Shown here piece by piece: positions 26,570 to 37,600 of a stretch of DNA of 64,000 nt. Position numbers and translations under genes: made by a program. Source of the stretch: Malurus cyaneus samueli (Eukaryota > Chordata > Aves > Passeriformes > Maluridae). The notes below the pieces were generated by a model. The model had not been told where the DNA came from and ran no database searches. It saw only the letters and a program-made list of their open reading frames with translations. Positions within the stretch are counted from its first letter, which is position 1. Every line of letters starts with the position of its first letter. The stretch covers positions 57,907,117-57,971,116 of the forward strand of contig CM019214.1 of assembly GCA_009741485.1 (NCBI GenBank). The letters are read 5' to 3'.

Positions 26570-26824
26570 TCACCACAGTTCTGCACACTTTTGGAGCCCA
26601 TTTGTCTTCTCTGACACCTCCTCCTCTGTGGCTGCAATATTTGATGTTGATGGAGAAATTACTGCTGAATTAAGGGAAATGGAGGCGTTGTCCTTTAAAT
26701 CCTGTGCGTTACCCGAGGCATCCTCGAGGCGCATGTCAAGTTCTTTCCATGTGTCAGCTCCCCCAGCTATTCCACTACTGTGATCACACAAGTTTAATTT
26801 TTTGCAAACACCTCGTGTCCTGCA
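26570..26824 (-). other. Minus-strand open frame with clustered CpGs; possible exon or conserved element
   Basis: One minus-strand frame is open for about 84 codons, from an upstream stop at 26825-26827 to a TGA at 26570-26572. It has no in-frame ATG at its beginning, so it would have to be an exon or an old coding remnant. The translation is hydrophilic, with acidic and Ser/Thr-rich segments (for example KELDMRLEDASG, ATEEEVSEK), unlike the hydrophobic, Phe/Leu/Lys-rich chance frames around it. A tight cluster of CpGs falls in 26703-26732 in an otherwise CpG-poor region. A CAG precedes codon AGT near 26777, but its pyrimidine tract is poor. The plus strand is also open here. I do not recognise the protein. 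Confidence 0.25.
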
Positions 26825-27345
26825 TCAGGACATAATTCTGTCTGAAGGTCTCTCCTAGCCCCATGTCTGCTGCGGATCACGGCTGGTACGGCTGCCATCA
26901 GGGGTCACAGAAGCTTCCACACAGCCAAGCATGCAGGATTCAATACCCACCAACAAGGATGACTGGGATGGTGGGCATGTGCCCAATTCCTGCCTGGTGG
27001 GAAGTTGAGGTGTGTTGAGGATGTGCTCTGAATATAACCCTCAGAAGCAGCCACAGGCCTTGACAGGACTTTTGCCATAAACCCACACTGTTGTTTGGTA
27101 GAACCTGAGGCACTCAGCCACTCTCAGACAGGATCAGACCTCAGGATCAACACTGGGAAGGGCTGCCCTCCTCTGTCCTCAGCTTGGCAACCAAGCCTCA
27201 AAACAGCAGGTCCACAGAACCCATACTTGTTCCTGGGCAACACGTTTCTCTCCATTCTGCTTCCACAGAATTTTTCTGCCACTCATATTTTAGAAAAAGA
27301 TTGTATGCCACGCATCGAAATTAATGTTTTATACACAAATTTTTA
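26825..27345. other. Relatively GC-rich block of unknown origin
   Basis: This is one of the least AT-rich parts of the window, with words such as GGGTCACAGAAGCTTCC and CAGCCACAGGCCTTGACAGG. It may be an old LTR or other transposon I cannot name, or an extension of the candidate element to its left. An 83-codon plus-strand frame (27095-27346) has no recognisable domain. Confidence 0.35.
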
Positions 27346-28960
27346 AACAAGCAAATAATAACAAAGTATAAATAAGCCTGTGACAAAATCAAACAAGCAA
27401 GCAGACATTTTCCTTCCACACAGTTAATTTAAAGATTTTGCGAAAATTCAATTCAAGTTTAGAATAACCACCAAAAATCATTCATAACACAATTTTCTTT
27501 CAATTAATTTATTCTTAATGCTAGGAATTGATGTTGCTTGTAATAAGTTTTCTTTTTTTCTTCTGCTTGTCTCTAATGGAAATGTACTACAGAATGAACT
27601 AGAAGAGAACTAATATGAGATGCATCATTTGGAAAGGTAAATTTCTGAGAGAGACATTAGCAAGCAGGAAATACAGATTCTGAATAGGATTGTCATCTCA
27701 GTCTTAATTACATTTATTGACACAATAGTAATATCCTACCCATTTCTTAGGTTTCATCCCTGATTGCTGTGATCACAATGAGCCCACCGTGCAGTTTGTT
27801 TGACCACACTTTATTGCATTTTCCATTCCAATCCCCATTCTGTGGCACTGTCTTTCCTAATGTACTCTAATGGAGAAGTAGAAGTGCTAACGCAGGATAA
27901 TGCAGTAGGTGGGCACAGTTTGTTGACTTTCTTCTTGTGATTTTTGAACAGTTTAGCCTTATCATTTTCCACATATTTTCTTCTTCTTTTCTTCTATTCA
28001 AAAATATTGCTTTTCTGGTTTTAACTTACTCTTTCTTCTGCTCAGTGCAGCTGTAGGTGTATTCATTTACAAAGCAGAAGCATCTGCATAGACCGACCAT
28101 GTATCCTAGTGGCTGGGGTTATAAAAAGCCATGACCAAATGGTGTTTGCACCAAAAACAAACAAAAAAAAAGAATAGTGCCTAACCTTTTTCTTGTGGTC
28201 ATCACGAATTATTTTTTCTGATGAGAAAATAAATGTTATTTGGAAATTAAGACATCTTGGTAGCTCTTCACTCTCCACCTTTTCAAAGGAATTTGGCCAA
28301 AACTAAAGGCTAAGTTAAGGGAGTACAAATTCTTTCAACTTAATTTGTAATAAGCATTCAGTGTCATAGGGGTTTTGCTTTTTTGAAGTCAGAACTAGAT
28401 TTGTTTTGGCAGAGAACGAGCATTCTTCCTTCCTGCTCCCTAGCCAAACTCCCTCCCAAACTCCCTTTCCACAGTCTGTTTGAACCTGGACTTTCATTAC
28501 CCTGTGTGTGGGATGTTGCACCCCATCTTTGCTGCAGACATGGGATAAGAATGATATTTTGACTCATCCAAGTTCACACACTGTATCCTCGGAAGGTGCT
28601 TTTTTTAATATGAATATATCACTAGTAGACTGCAGACAAAAAGCACTGCTCTGGGCTCTTTTTTTCTTCTTTCCCATCTGTGTCAGCCACAGTCCAACCC
28701 ACTTGTTTCTCAGAAACTGCAGATAGTGTTTTGTTATGCTTGGGTCGCTTTCAGAACAGCATTTTTCTTTCTCTGATGCTAGTCAGTAACTTTCTCATAA
28801 TCAATGAATGTCATTCACATTGGCAGGTTATTTTCATTCATCTTTTCCAAGAATTCATTAGTCACTGGAGTCCTCCATAAAACATCGTGATTAATAGCCT
28901 CTCTGTTTTTAGGTTGAGTAGAAAATTTCTGCTGCATTTGGTGAATTTCTCAGTCATTTA
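27346..28960. other. Non-coding stretch
   Basis: AT-rich, with no named repeat. Overlapping opposite-strand frames at 28315-28567 and 28508-28726 show no domains. Confidence 0.5.
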
Positions 28961-29012
28961 AGCACAGAATCTTAGAAATCAAAGAGCTGAAGGTTTCACC
29001 TAGTCCTACCAG
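28961..29012 (-). mobile_element. CR1 LINE tail, very short, antisense
   Basis: AGCACAGAATCTTAGAAATC followed by AGAGCTGAAGGTTTCACC and TAGTCCTACC matches the antisense form of the CR1 terminus and the adjoining conserved bases. Only about 50 bp are left, so the call is tentative. Confidence 0.4.
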
Positions 29013-29066
29013 CACACAGGCAAGATAAAAATTACTTCAACAAACACTAAAAAGAACACTGGCTCT

Positions 29067-29119
29067 TAAAAAAAAATCAAAACACCCACAAAAAACCCCC
29101 AAAAAACAAAAACCAAAAG
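29067..29119. repeat. A/C-rich tract with CCCCC run
   Basis: A-runs alternating with CCC and CCCCC. The complementary strand has GG/GGG/GGGGG runs separated by T runs. It sits just downstream of the CR1 tail scrap. Confidence 0.85.
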
Positions 29120-29866
29120 TCTATGCAATCATCTTCTCATATTGTTTCACTAACCCTTGGCTTTCAAAAATTTCCCTGGAATCTAAATTAAGTCTGCTAA
29201 AAATTCAGCTGTTTTCTCTCTATCTTAGACCTTATGATCATGGAAAATAATCATTACCTCTGTCATTATAATAGTTTTTACCTAATAGAAGAAATTTGTG
29301 TGCTTTATTGTTCTATCTGATGGACTGAATAAATGCAATCTTTTCAACCTTCCCTTTTTTTCATAGTTGCTTTTTATAAATCTTTTATCAGTCTTACTAC
29401 TCTGTGCAAATTGTCACAATCTTCTCTAAACCATGTTATTGAACTCTGCTCTGGCCAAGAATCCACTAAAACAGGGAAGACTGAGGAAAAAATAATCTTC
29501 CACTGTCTTATATTCAACAGTCATCTTAATTCATTCAAGAAGGAAGTTTTCCTGTTTTGCAGCAGGATCACACTCATGACTTCTATTCATTTTGAGATCT
29601 ATGTTAAACCTTTTATCTTTTTCATCCCAGTATACAGTCAGGTAGTACCTATTTCAAATGTATATATCTTATTTCTGCTTTCTAAGTTCAATGCTTTGCA
29701 CCTGCCTAAAATTAATCACACAAAATTCAAAGAGCATATACCCTCAAATCCTCATTTTGACCTCTGAAATGTGTTTGCCACCCTTCCCAGATGAATTCTG
29801 CTATAGAGTTTGTATATATTCCATGGATTAGTCAAAGGTTCTTACACCAGAATAATGCATTGACTT
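29120..29866. other. Non-coding stretch
   Basis: AT-rich. The 144-codon plus-strand frame at 29333-29767 is rich in Phe, Ser, Leu and Ile, as expected from a T-rich strand. I see no domain and treat it as chance. Confidence 0.5.
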
Positions 29867-30450
29867 TCAAGAAACTAATTTAATCAGGTTTGTTTGATTT
29901 ACTGGATCTTCAATGATCTTCTGCAAAAAGCAGCTGCTGCCAGTGCAATTGTGTAGCCACATCAGTTGTTCCTCAATAGTCATTTCTACAGACTTCTGCT
30001 GTGCAAAGCCAATCACTGTTTTGTTTTGGGATTTTAGCAGATCTTTTTCCAACTCAGCATACTGTACTATGTAAGTAGACCTCTCTGCTCGCTGTTCTAT
30101 ATTCCCAGTGAAATCCAGAAAGGAATATACAGTCTTATCCAGGAGGGATACATCTGTTGTTGCCTTTTTTTCACCTGCTTCCAATCTTTCTTCAGCATCT
30201 GTTTCTCTGCAGACCCTCCTGTATGCCACTGGTGGTGGATTTGCTGATCTCTTCTGCAACTACATTTCAGTACATTAAACCATCTCTCTGGTTTCTTGGT
30301 TATCTCACCGATATCTTGGCTGCTTCTTCCCATGATGAATCAACCTTTGCACACATTATCACTCTGCATCTGGCGTTCATACCTTCAGTCTGCCAAAACT
30401 TGGAATTTGTTCGGTTCAATGCTAATTTCTATCATACCAAGCATTTCTAA
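29867..30450 (-). pseudogene. Frameshifted protein-like sequence, possibly Myb/SANT-type DNA-binding retro-pseudogene
   Basis: Read from about 30450 down to 29867 on the minus strand, protein-like sequence continues across at least three frames. The first part has a Trp-Glu-Glu-Ala-Ala segment (about 30320-30335). The next frame has a Trp, a Leu-Lys and an Arg-Arg-Asp, then a His-Thr-Gly-Gly (about 30215-30290). The last frame (29867-30259) is open for 130 codons with a charged, helical, coiled-coil-like composition (EERLEAGEKKATTD, YAELEKDLLKSQNKT). The spacing of Trp, basic residues and Thr-Gly-Gly recalls Myb/SANT-like domains of transposon-derived transcription factors, which end in a Thr-Gly-Gly-Gly stretch. 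No introns are visible and the frame breaks suggest a dead copy. The family is my inference; it could also be an old unclassified transposon gene. Confidence 0.35.
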
Positions 30451-31874
30451 TTGAATTTGGGATGCTTTTTGCAGATTAGTTTTCATCTCTCCCACTTCCA
30501 TCTTTGTATTTGGCATAGGCACATCTAGCAGGAGGACTGACAGCATATAAAGGCCAATTACATACTTCTACAGCCTATTGCAGCTTTTCGCTCTGCCCAG
30601 GATACAGAAAGTTAAGTGCTGGAATAGCTTGAATAAGTCATTAATATATATGTGCCAAGAAATAAGGAACCAAGGTAAGTGCAGCAGGGAATAACTCCAG
30701 TTTACTACTTGACTTCCAGAAAGGGAAGCAGAATGACTTCTGAAAAGAGATTGCTTTGAATGAGTGAGCAAATTAGAAATTGGAAAGATGATAAGGGAAA
30801 GATTTAGAAAGTCTAACAATGCTTTGAAATCCTCTTAGCGCTGCTGTCAGTGCCATAACCAGCCTGCTGCTCTGCTACTTTGTTAAATCAGCCTTTCTAA
30901 ATGCAGTATTTGTCAGTGACACTACTTGCAATTTGGTGCCAGTTCAATACTTAGCAGAATAGGTAAGGACAGAAGAAAAGACATTTGCAGCAAGGGGTTT
31001 TTTTTTTCACATGAGTTGACAAAGTCCGAGGTTATCTATGCTCTATCGGTACCTTTGTTAATTGTCAATAAAATTAGGCTAATGGTACCATTCTTTACAT
31101 TGATACTATTGGCAATCTTTAAAAGCCAGATTTCACGTTCATTGGAAATCATGTAGCGAAGCTAAAATGAAGGGTCTCCCAAGTTATTTAGTCTCTATTT
31201 CAGTCTCTATTTGCTTTGAGCTTAGTCATCCATTTCAATATATACTGGCAAGGTACTTCCTCTTTGATTTAATATAATAGACCAACATAAGTGAAAAAGA
31301 TTGTTTGAGTTTTCTGTAAAGCAAACAAACATTTTGCATATTCCTTGCTTAAAGAGCAATATAAGACTAACCCATATTTTATTGATGTTCTGCCTATATT
31401 GAGGCTTCATGATGAGTTTATTGAGTAGAATGTGATTCTTAGTATTGGACAAACCAGTAATGGCATTCGTCTAAGGAAAACATCCATAAATGTTTGATTA
31501 TGAGCACATGCCCAAATTTTATTCAAGTGAATGTGACCTAAATATATGCCTACAATTTTGCTGACTAACCAAGGACTTTCTTCCCTAATTTGGGACCTAA
31601 GAGAACTTGCTAATGATAAAATAAATCCTTTGTCAAATTTTGTGCTTTAAAACATATTTATATGCTATGTGATAATATGTGGTAATTTCTTATATAGTAT
31701 CTGCATTACTTTTGAACTTGGATCTAAAATACTGAAATCTGCATAGTTTTCAAATCCTCTCTATAATCATCTGGAAAGGGGATTACATCTGTTTATGGAT
31801 TCTTCAACAAAATCTTGTAAGTATTCTTGTTCTACATAGAAAAATGTATTTTATATATGGGAACATGCGACTGA
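30451..31874. other. Non-coding stretch
   Basis: AT-rich and repeat-poor. No exon, tail or LTR recognised. Confidence 0.5.
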
Positions 31875-32420
31875 TGTCGAGGAATACTCCCGGTCCCAGT
31901 AGCTCTGCCCACAACTGCAGATTGAGCTCTGGGGGGAGCCCGAGACAAGAGGCCATGAACTGCCAACCTTTGAGACAGCAAAGGGCACAAAGGTGGGTGA
32001 CATCAGTCAGGGGAATGGACACTGAGACACATGGCAGGAGCCCAGAATTACTGACTTTTTTATAGCTAAGATGAAGACTGACAGTGAGGGGTGGTTGGAC
32101 ACAGAGAGAAGAGAAGAGAAAGACTTGCCTATGGATGGGTCATGAGGGTATAAAACCCCAGGGGTTCCTTGGTTGGGGTCCTCTTTGGGGGCACCAGCTG
32201 GGGCTGTTCCTGTGTTACTGAGCTGTGAATAAATGGCTTTATGGAAAGAGACATCTGGGGCTGCCATGGGAAACCTGGAGTGGAACCAGTGAGGAAACCT
32301 GGTCTGATTGTGTGAGTGGGGTGTGTGGGGAGCCAAAGGGGATCCATCGGTCACTGGAGCCACCCACTGTGAAGGGGCTTTGGTACCAGCAGTGACAGCC
32401 TGGGGGTGGTGGCAGTGTGA
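31875..32420 (+). mobile_element. Solo LTR of an endogenous retrovirus (family not named)
   Basis: A G-rich block in AT-rich surroundings with LTR layout: possible start TGTCGAGG at 31875, a TATA box (TATAAAA, 32149-32155), a polyadenylation signal AATAAA (32228-32233), then a U5-like region rich in G. The 73-bp spacing from the end of the TATA box to AATAAA fits a short R region. The AGAGACATCTGGGGCTGCC stretch right after the signal resembles U5 starts of avian ERVs. No gag, pol or env sequence flanks it and no primer-binding site could be assigned, so the right boundary is approximate. The overlapping minus-strand frames over 32007-32583 are the element and its flank read backwards. Confidence 0.6.
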
Positions 32421-33474
32421 CTGCCAGGGAGTCTAGTGAATGGTCAGACTGGGAAGTTTCCTCAACAGTGAATGATTTGAAAAGCACAGAGGGCCATCCA
32501 TGTTGGAATCTAACACTGGTCAAATGGATGTGACAAAAGTACATAAAGAGTTTTGACCACCTGAGATTAAAAGTCAGTGACACTAACAGCAGCTTCTATC
32601 ACCCACAGATGATCCCAAAGTGCTTTATGTATTATGCAAAGGAAGAACAATCCACCCACCTCTGGAACACAATTATCTCTGTGGGAGAAGTGTGGCATTC
32701 TATGATAGCAACCACACGCTCTGCCAAGGTAATTTGATGCAGTTGCAACTTTGAACACTTACATCCAGCAAGCATAAAAATATAATATATTTTTAAAACA
32801 CCCTTTTCACTCATCTCCTTCTAGACATATTTATGTATGTCCCTCTATATATTCATTTGTTTCTGTAGAGAATTTTTATATATTATACAATTCGACATTT
32901 AATTTTTCTTTTTTTTTATTTTTTTTTTTCATGCACACAAGATAAAAAATAAAAAGAAAATCCATCCAGGTTTTGTATAATCAAAGGTAAGAAAGGCTTC
33001 TAAAACTTTCCTTCTCACTTCTTCTGCTCACCTTTGTGGTACTATGATTTTACTTGACTGGTAAAAGACAGTAACAGTTGCCAATAATTAACATGGGGTT
33101 TTTGTCTCCTTTCCTCCTCCCTCCATAGTGATACAACAAAATGGTTGGTAGCTAAGTGTCTGTGTCTGGCTGTCTGAAACCACTCATTTTCTTGCAGTAT
33201 TAGAGCAACAATTGAAGTCTTGCATATTTATCAATCGAATGGAAATCACAAAGAGTGTCTTGAGAATTTCTGATTACAATTGTCTTCATCCTGTTTACTG
33301 AACAGCCTTTGTCCCCAAAGGACTCTGGTGATATCAATCTACACATGAGATACATGGAGTAAAATTCTGATGTGTATGCTGCAGAATTCCCATGTCATTC
33401 ACACCTACTCTTTCTTTTTGACCAAATCTATAGTTTGAAGGTGAGAAAAATTTATTTGGTGGCCTGATTTTTTT
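32421..33474. other. Non-coding stretch
   Basis: No gene or named repeat. It includes T-rich runs at 32908-32930 and ends in a T-run at the assembly gap. Confidence 0.5.
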
Positions 33475-33494
33475 NNNNNNNNNNNNNNNNNNNN
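33475..33494. other. Assembly gap of 20 N
   Basis: The unknown bases are preceded by a T-run (33468-33474) and followed by an A-run (33495-33512) that passes into CAAA units. A homopolymer or a T/A inverted structure probably stopped the assembly; the true length is unknown. The open frame that spans it on the minus strand is not meaningful. Confidence 0.95.
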
Positions 33495-34159
33495 AAAAAA
33501 AAAAAAAAAAAACAAACAAACAAACAAAAAAACTCTTTAGGGAATCTGTGTAATTACTCTGTGATTCAAGGATATAATATATTAGTCCCATTGAGTTCAA
33601 CCCCATTGTGCTGTTCTGTTGGAAAGGATCCATTTATGGGTAAACATATAACAAATGCAATTTAAAAAAACTCTTTCTTAAATTTTTCTTCCCTGAAGTC
33701 CATGATTTATATGCACAATTAAGTACTCCCCATACATATATTGTACATACTCACAGATATATGTTAAAAGAACTTATTAGTTTGAGTGCTCAATCACTCA
33801 AAAATGTTGGATTTTAGGTTTCTATTGCAATGTTAATTTTATCCCTCATACATATGCATTATGTTCTAATCTTTAATTACACCATTACACAACAGATTTT
33901 CCACAGAACCTCAGCCTCTCTACAGGCCATGAATGTATGATACTCACTTAGTGATCAATATGATGATCAATATTTTCTTTTACCCTCATTATTCAGTGTG
34001 TGACCCAAGGCTTTACTTACTTCATCCAATTCAAGCTTTATTTCTGAATAGGAGTTTTGATTAATGTCTCACAGACTGGTCTAAGAAGTTCACGACAAGG
34101 GTATCCCAGTGCTTCATTAATATGGGAGCACTTACTACCACTAACCTGGTGGGGAATAT
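33495..34159. other. Non-coding stretch after an A/CAAA tract
   Basis: It starts with an A18 run and about four CAAA units (to 33532), then AT-rich DNA without recognisable features. Confidence 0.55.
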
Positions 34160-34245
34160 GGTGACGATTTCCATTTTGAGCACAGGAAACTGAGGTGCAG
34201 AAGTCAAATCCCTGCACTAACTGGTGACAAAATTCGGAGTACAAA
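34160..34245 (+). mobile_element. Possible MIR-like remnant
   Basis: TTTCCATTTTGAGCACAGGA followed by AACTGAGGTGCAGAAGTCAA recalls the CCATTTTACAGATG...AACTGAGGCACAGAG part of MIR. The rest is too eroded to confirm. Confidence 0.3.
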
Positions 34246-34554
34246 GCATTAATGTCCATCAGCCTTCAAAACTCAACCTCAATGAAATGTTACAAGATTC
34301 CAATCCTTGGGTATATGTGGTTTAATTGCCCAAAATTACGTGGGTTCTGTCACAAGGACAAGACTAAATATCAGCTGCTACAACAGTATTTAAATATCAT
34401 TGTTTTAATACCACTATATTTTATCTCTTTGGAAGCCACTAGCTGGATATATTTTTTGGGATTTTGACCTTTTCGTTAGCGTAAGTGGACTTTAACAATT
34501 CCAAACATTTTTCAAGAAAGGAAAACCATTTCTCTTTCATATTATGAACAAACT

Positions 34555-34695
34555 CTGATGTTAGCTCAGTTGGTTAGACCGTGGTGCTTACAATGCCAAA
34601 GTTGTGGGTGTGATCCCCCTAGGGGCCATTCACCTAAGAGTTAGACTTGATCCTTGTGCCTCCACTCCAGCTCAGATCGTTCTGTGATTCTGTGG
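34555..34695 (+). mobile_element. TguSINE1-like SINE (tRNA-Ile head, CR1-type tail)
   Basis: The first 70 bp match tRNA-Ile: GTTAGCTCAGTTGGTTAGA, GTGGTGCTTACAATGCCAAA and a 3' arm ending in GGGGCCA. The Pol III A box TAGCTCAGTTG (34562-34572) is intact; the B box (about 34606-34616) is decayed at its central TTCGA. After the head comes ACCTAAGAGTTAGACTTGAT and the tail TTCTGTGATTCTGTGG, which is a CR1-like 3' end that CR1 enzymes can recognise. A tRNA-Ile head joined to a CR1 tail is the layout of TguSINE1, described from passerine birds. The anticodon position, the damaged B box and the missing acceptor-stem pairing show it is a dead SINE and not a working tRNA gene. Confidence 0.8.
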
Positions 34696-37600
34696 AACAC
34701 TACACCTGAAAATTGCTGCCAGATGTCAAGCATTCCAGAAGAGATGCAAAGATGAGCAAATACACCTAAAAAAAAGTGCTAGTTTAGGTTTTGGATTTTT
34801 CTGCTGTTTTGTTTTTTAATTTCCAAACAATTCAGCCTGCAAAAGTAATCTAAAATAACAAGCATACCGTGATTGCAAGGCCAGATGCATAAAAAAATAT
34901 ACTTTCTACACATTCTTTAAAAGCCTACAAAAGCCTGCAGCACTGTCTTCCAAGTTTATAGGTTAGTTTCTGTAAGTTTTCAGAAGTACATTAGTAACTC
35001 AGTCTCTGCCTTCTTCTTAGATGTCTAATACGACTGATCTCAAAGCATAAATTAGTAGCCAAATTTTGGTAGGTTAAGGATAGTTCCTTATCTATTAGAA
35101 GGTTTTTTCCAGTTTGTTGTGCTGAGACATTGGCTTTTCTATGTATAGATCAACTTAAGTTTAACACAATCAGAAAATTTGCCAAATTAATTGTATTTTT
35201 TATTAATAATAAGAAGAATGTCACTAAGGAAGTTTAAAGCTCTGGTCCACAGAGCTCCTGCAGAGTTACAAGAGGAATCCTTTGGAGAAAAGCTGTGTGG
35301 ACAGATTGTTACAGAGTTACCTCTGAGACAAGGTAAAGTTGTAAATAACATCAGGCACATAAATGAGCATGCTTGAATTCGTATATGGGCATGATTATAG
35401 AAAACAGCATGCTTATAAAAGTTAAATAAACATGCATTACTGATTTATAAAGTACTTAAACATTTCTCAAGAGCAGAATTATATGAGGTAAAATAATATT
35501 TGTGTTTTCTGTTGAGAACTATTTGAAGGTCAGCTAATAACAGTTATCAGAAAATAGATAGTTTTAATTAAATCTGTTTTACTGGAAGAGTCTGTTGTTT
35601 ATTTGACACTTAGATTTGTTTTCTTCTGTTATATAAGCAGAAAGAACTCAATGACAGTAGTTATGCAAGTTCTTTTAGTATTAGCCTCAGGTTGGTGAGA
35701 AAGCTGGCATTTACTCCTAAATAAGTAGAGGTTTACAAAAAACTCACTAAGTGTTATTTGAGTAACTTGCTGTGTGCAGGACTTCCTGCTGTGTGTGGCT
35801 CATTTCTGTGTATGCTGTAGCTGCTTTCATGGTTTTTGCCAACAGCCATAAAATAACAAACAAACAAAAAAAAAAAAAACCCAAAAAAAACCAAAAAAAC
35901 CCAACAACAACAAAACCCCAAAAAAACAAAACCAGCAAGACCAAATAACTACAAAACATAGAAGAAAAGAGACTGTTCTGTCTGAGCACTGTATAATGCA
36001 GAAGTGTGTGATGTTACTGTCAATAGCATCCAGCTGATTCCAGTTCTTTCATTAACCCTGCACACACTCATTTCCCTGAAAGAAGTATCACCACCACTAA
36101 ACTTGCTTCTGTTTCCCAGAAGAGCAGCTCATAAAGTGACTTTGGCACTCTTTGTGTTTATTTTGCTTAACTTCTTCTTTCCACCCCGTATTTCATGCAC
36201 TTACATATCACAGACCCAGCATGTTGCTGCAACAGAACAGCTTGACTGAGTTTCCGACAGTTATGCCCCAACTAAGAGTAATTCTGATCTATATATTTGA
36301 ACAGTGTTCCAGAATTAAGAGACCATCAGCTAGAATTCACATAGTGATATGCAACTCCTCTCTCTGCAGATGAAGGAAAAAAATAGGTTTTGAAGATGAT
36401 TGCTTTTACAATAACTGCACTGGTGTTTTCTAACATCTTGGATTTAGCATCAGGCTTTTAGCAAAGTCACTATGTTAATGTCATCAGTAGTTGGCAAACA
36501 AGCATATTTCTCCCATCAGCACTACTTGTCATCTTAAAATTTGTTCATTAGAAATCACCCTTTAATAATTGAGCCAAAAGAAGCCATTTCAGACTGAGGT
36601 AAAATAATCGAATATTTTTTTTTTCCTTGGAGAAGGAAGTAAAGAACATTCCTTAATGAATATGTAAGTGCCTATGGATGCAGTTCAAAAAGGACTGTGG
36701 AAGAAACTGCAGCATGTAAATGGTTAAAATTCATTCCCTAAATGACTCTGCCTGTGCTTAACAGTTTGAGCAGATCTTAGAAAGTAATTATGTATATAAA
36801 GGTGTGACAATCATAGAAAAAAAAAATCTATATTAATATTTTTTTTAGGTCAGAATAAATAAGGCTTAAAAATCTTATCCCTACATAGTTTTGCCAGTTT
36901 CAGTTTCCCATGCTTCCAGAAGTTTTCTGTTTGTGTTGATCAAATGGCTTAGTGTAAGAAGCTCAAAGCATATAGACCTATCTACATTGATTTCAATGTA
37001 AGAGCAGTTTGCACAGGCTTTTAGAATTCCTGCCTTTGTCTCCTTATTTTACAAAAAGGAATTACAGCACAGAAGTGCCCGAACTGTCTGTCAGCCAGTG
37101 TCACATGGACAAGGATGTGCCAGAAAGTGCTCGAAAGAGCTACCAGCATGTGTCTGAGAGCAGTGCAGCAACTGTGATGTTGTGGGACCTACCAGTTAAC
37201 AAAAGCAACCTCAGGAACACCACTGCACCAATGCAGCTGCATCACTTTCCATCGTTTTCACTACTTCCAGGGTCTCTGCACCAGTTTCATCTTGCAAGAG
37301 TGTTTAAAAGCAGCACAACTTAAAGCTTGCATTTATTAGCAGAAACAGATTCTATGACAGGACCCTGGTGGATTTGCCTTATTAAAAATAATGTTAACTG
37401 CTTCAATTCCAGTGAATTTCTCTTCATAGAAAGAATAGAAAATAATAAAAAAGTCTTGAAGTTCAGGTATGTTCTGATGTTCATGCCAGTGCCTGCTTGT
37501 AAAACTGTGTTATAGCAGGAAATACTTTGACATTGCTATAAAAGCTGATTTTCTGGCACTGCATTAGTTTGTTCCTGGAAGAATTGCCTTCCATAGTTCA

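Noticed and set aside
29333..29767. Plus-strand open frame of 144 codons
   Set aside because: T-rich sequence gives a stop-poor hydrophobic frame. No domain, no splice or promoter context.
32007..32583. Overlapping minus-strand frames of up to 118 codons
   Set aside because: They read the antisense strand of the LTR (whose TATA box and AATAAA are on the plus strand) and its flank; Pro/His-rich composition comes from the G-rich sense strand.
34555..34627. Possible functional tRNA-Ile gene
   Set aside because: The acceptor stem does not pair, the B box is damaged and a CR1-like tail follows directly, so it is a SINE head.
37009..37323. Possible MIR-like or coding sequence (104 codons, plus strand)
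   Set aside because: A TTATTTTACAAAAAGGAATT...CAGTGTCAC pattern faintly recalls MIR, but the order and spacing fail. No protein domain is visible.
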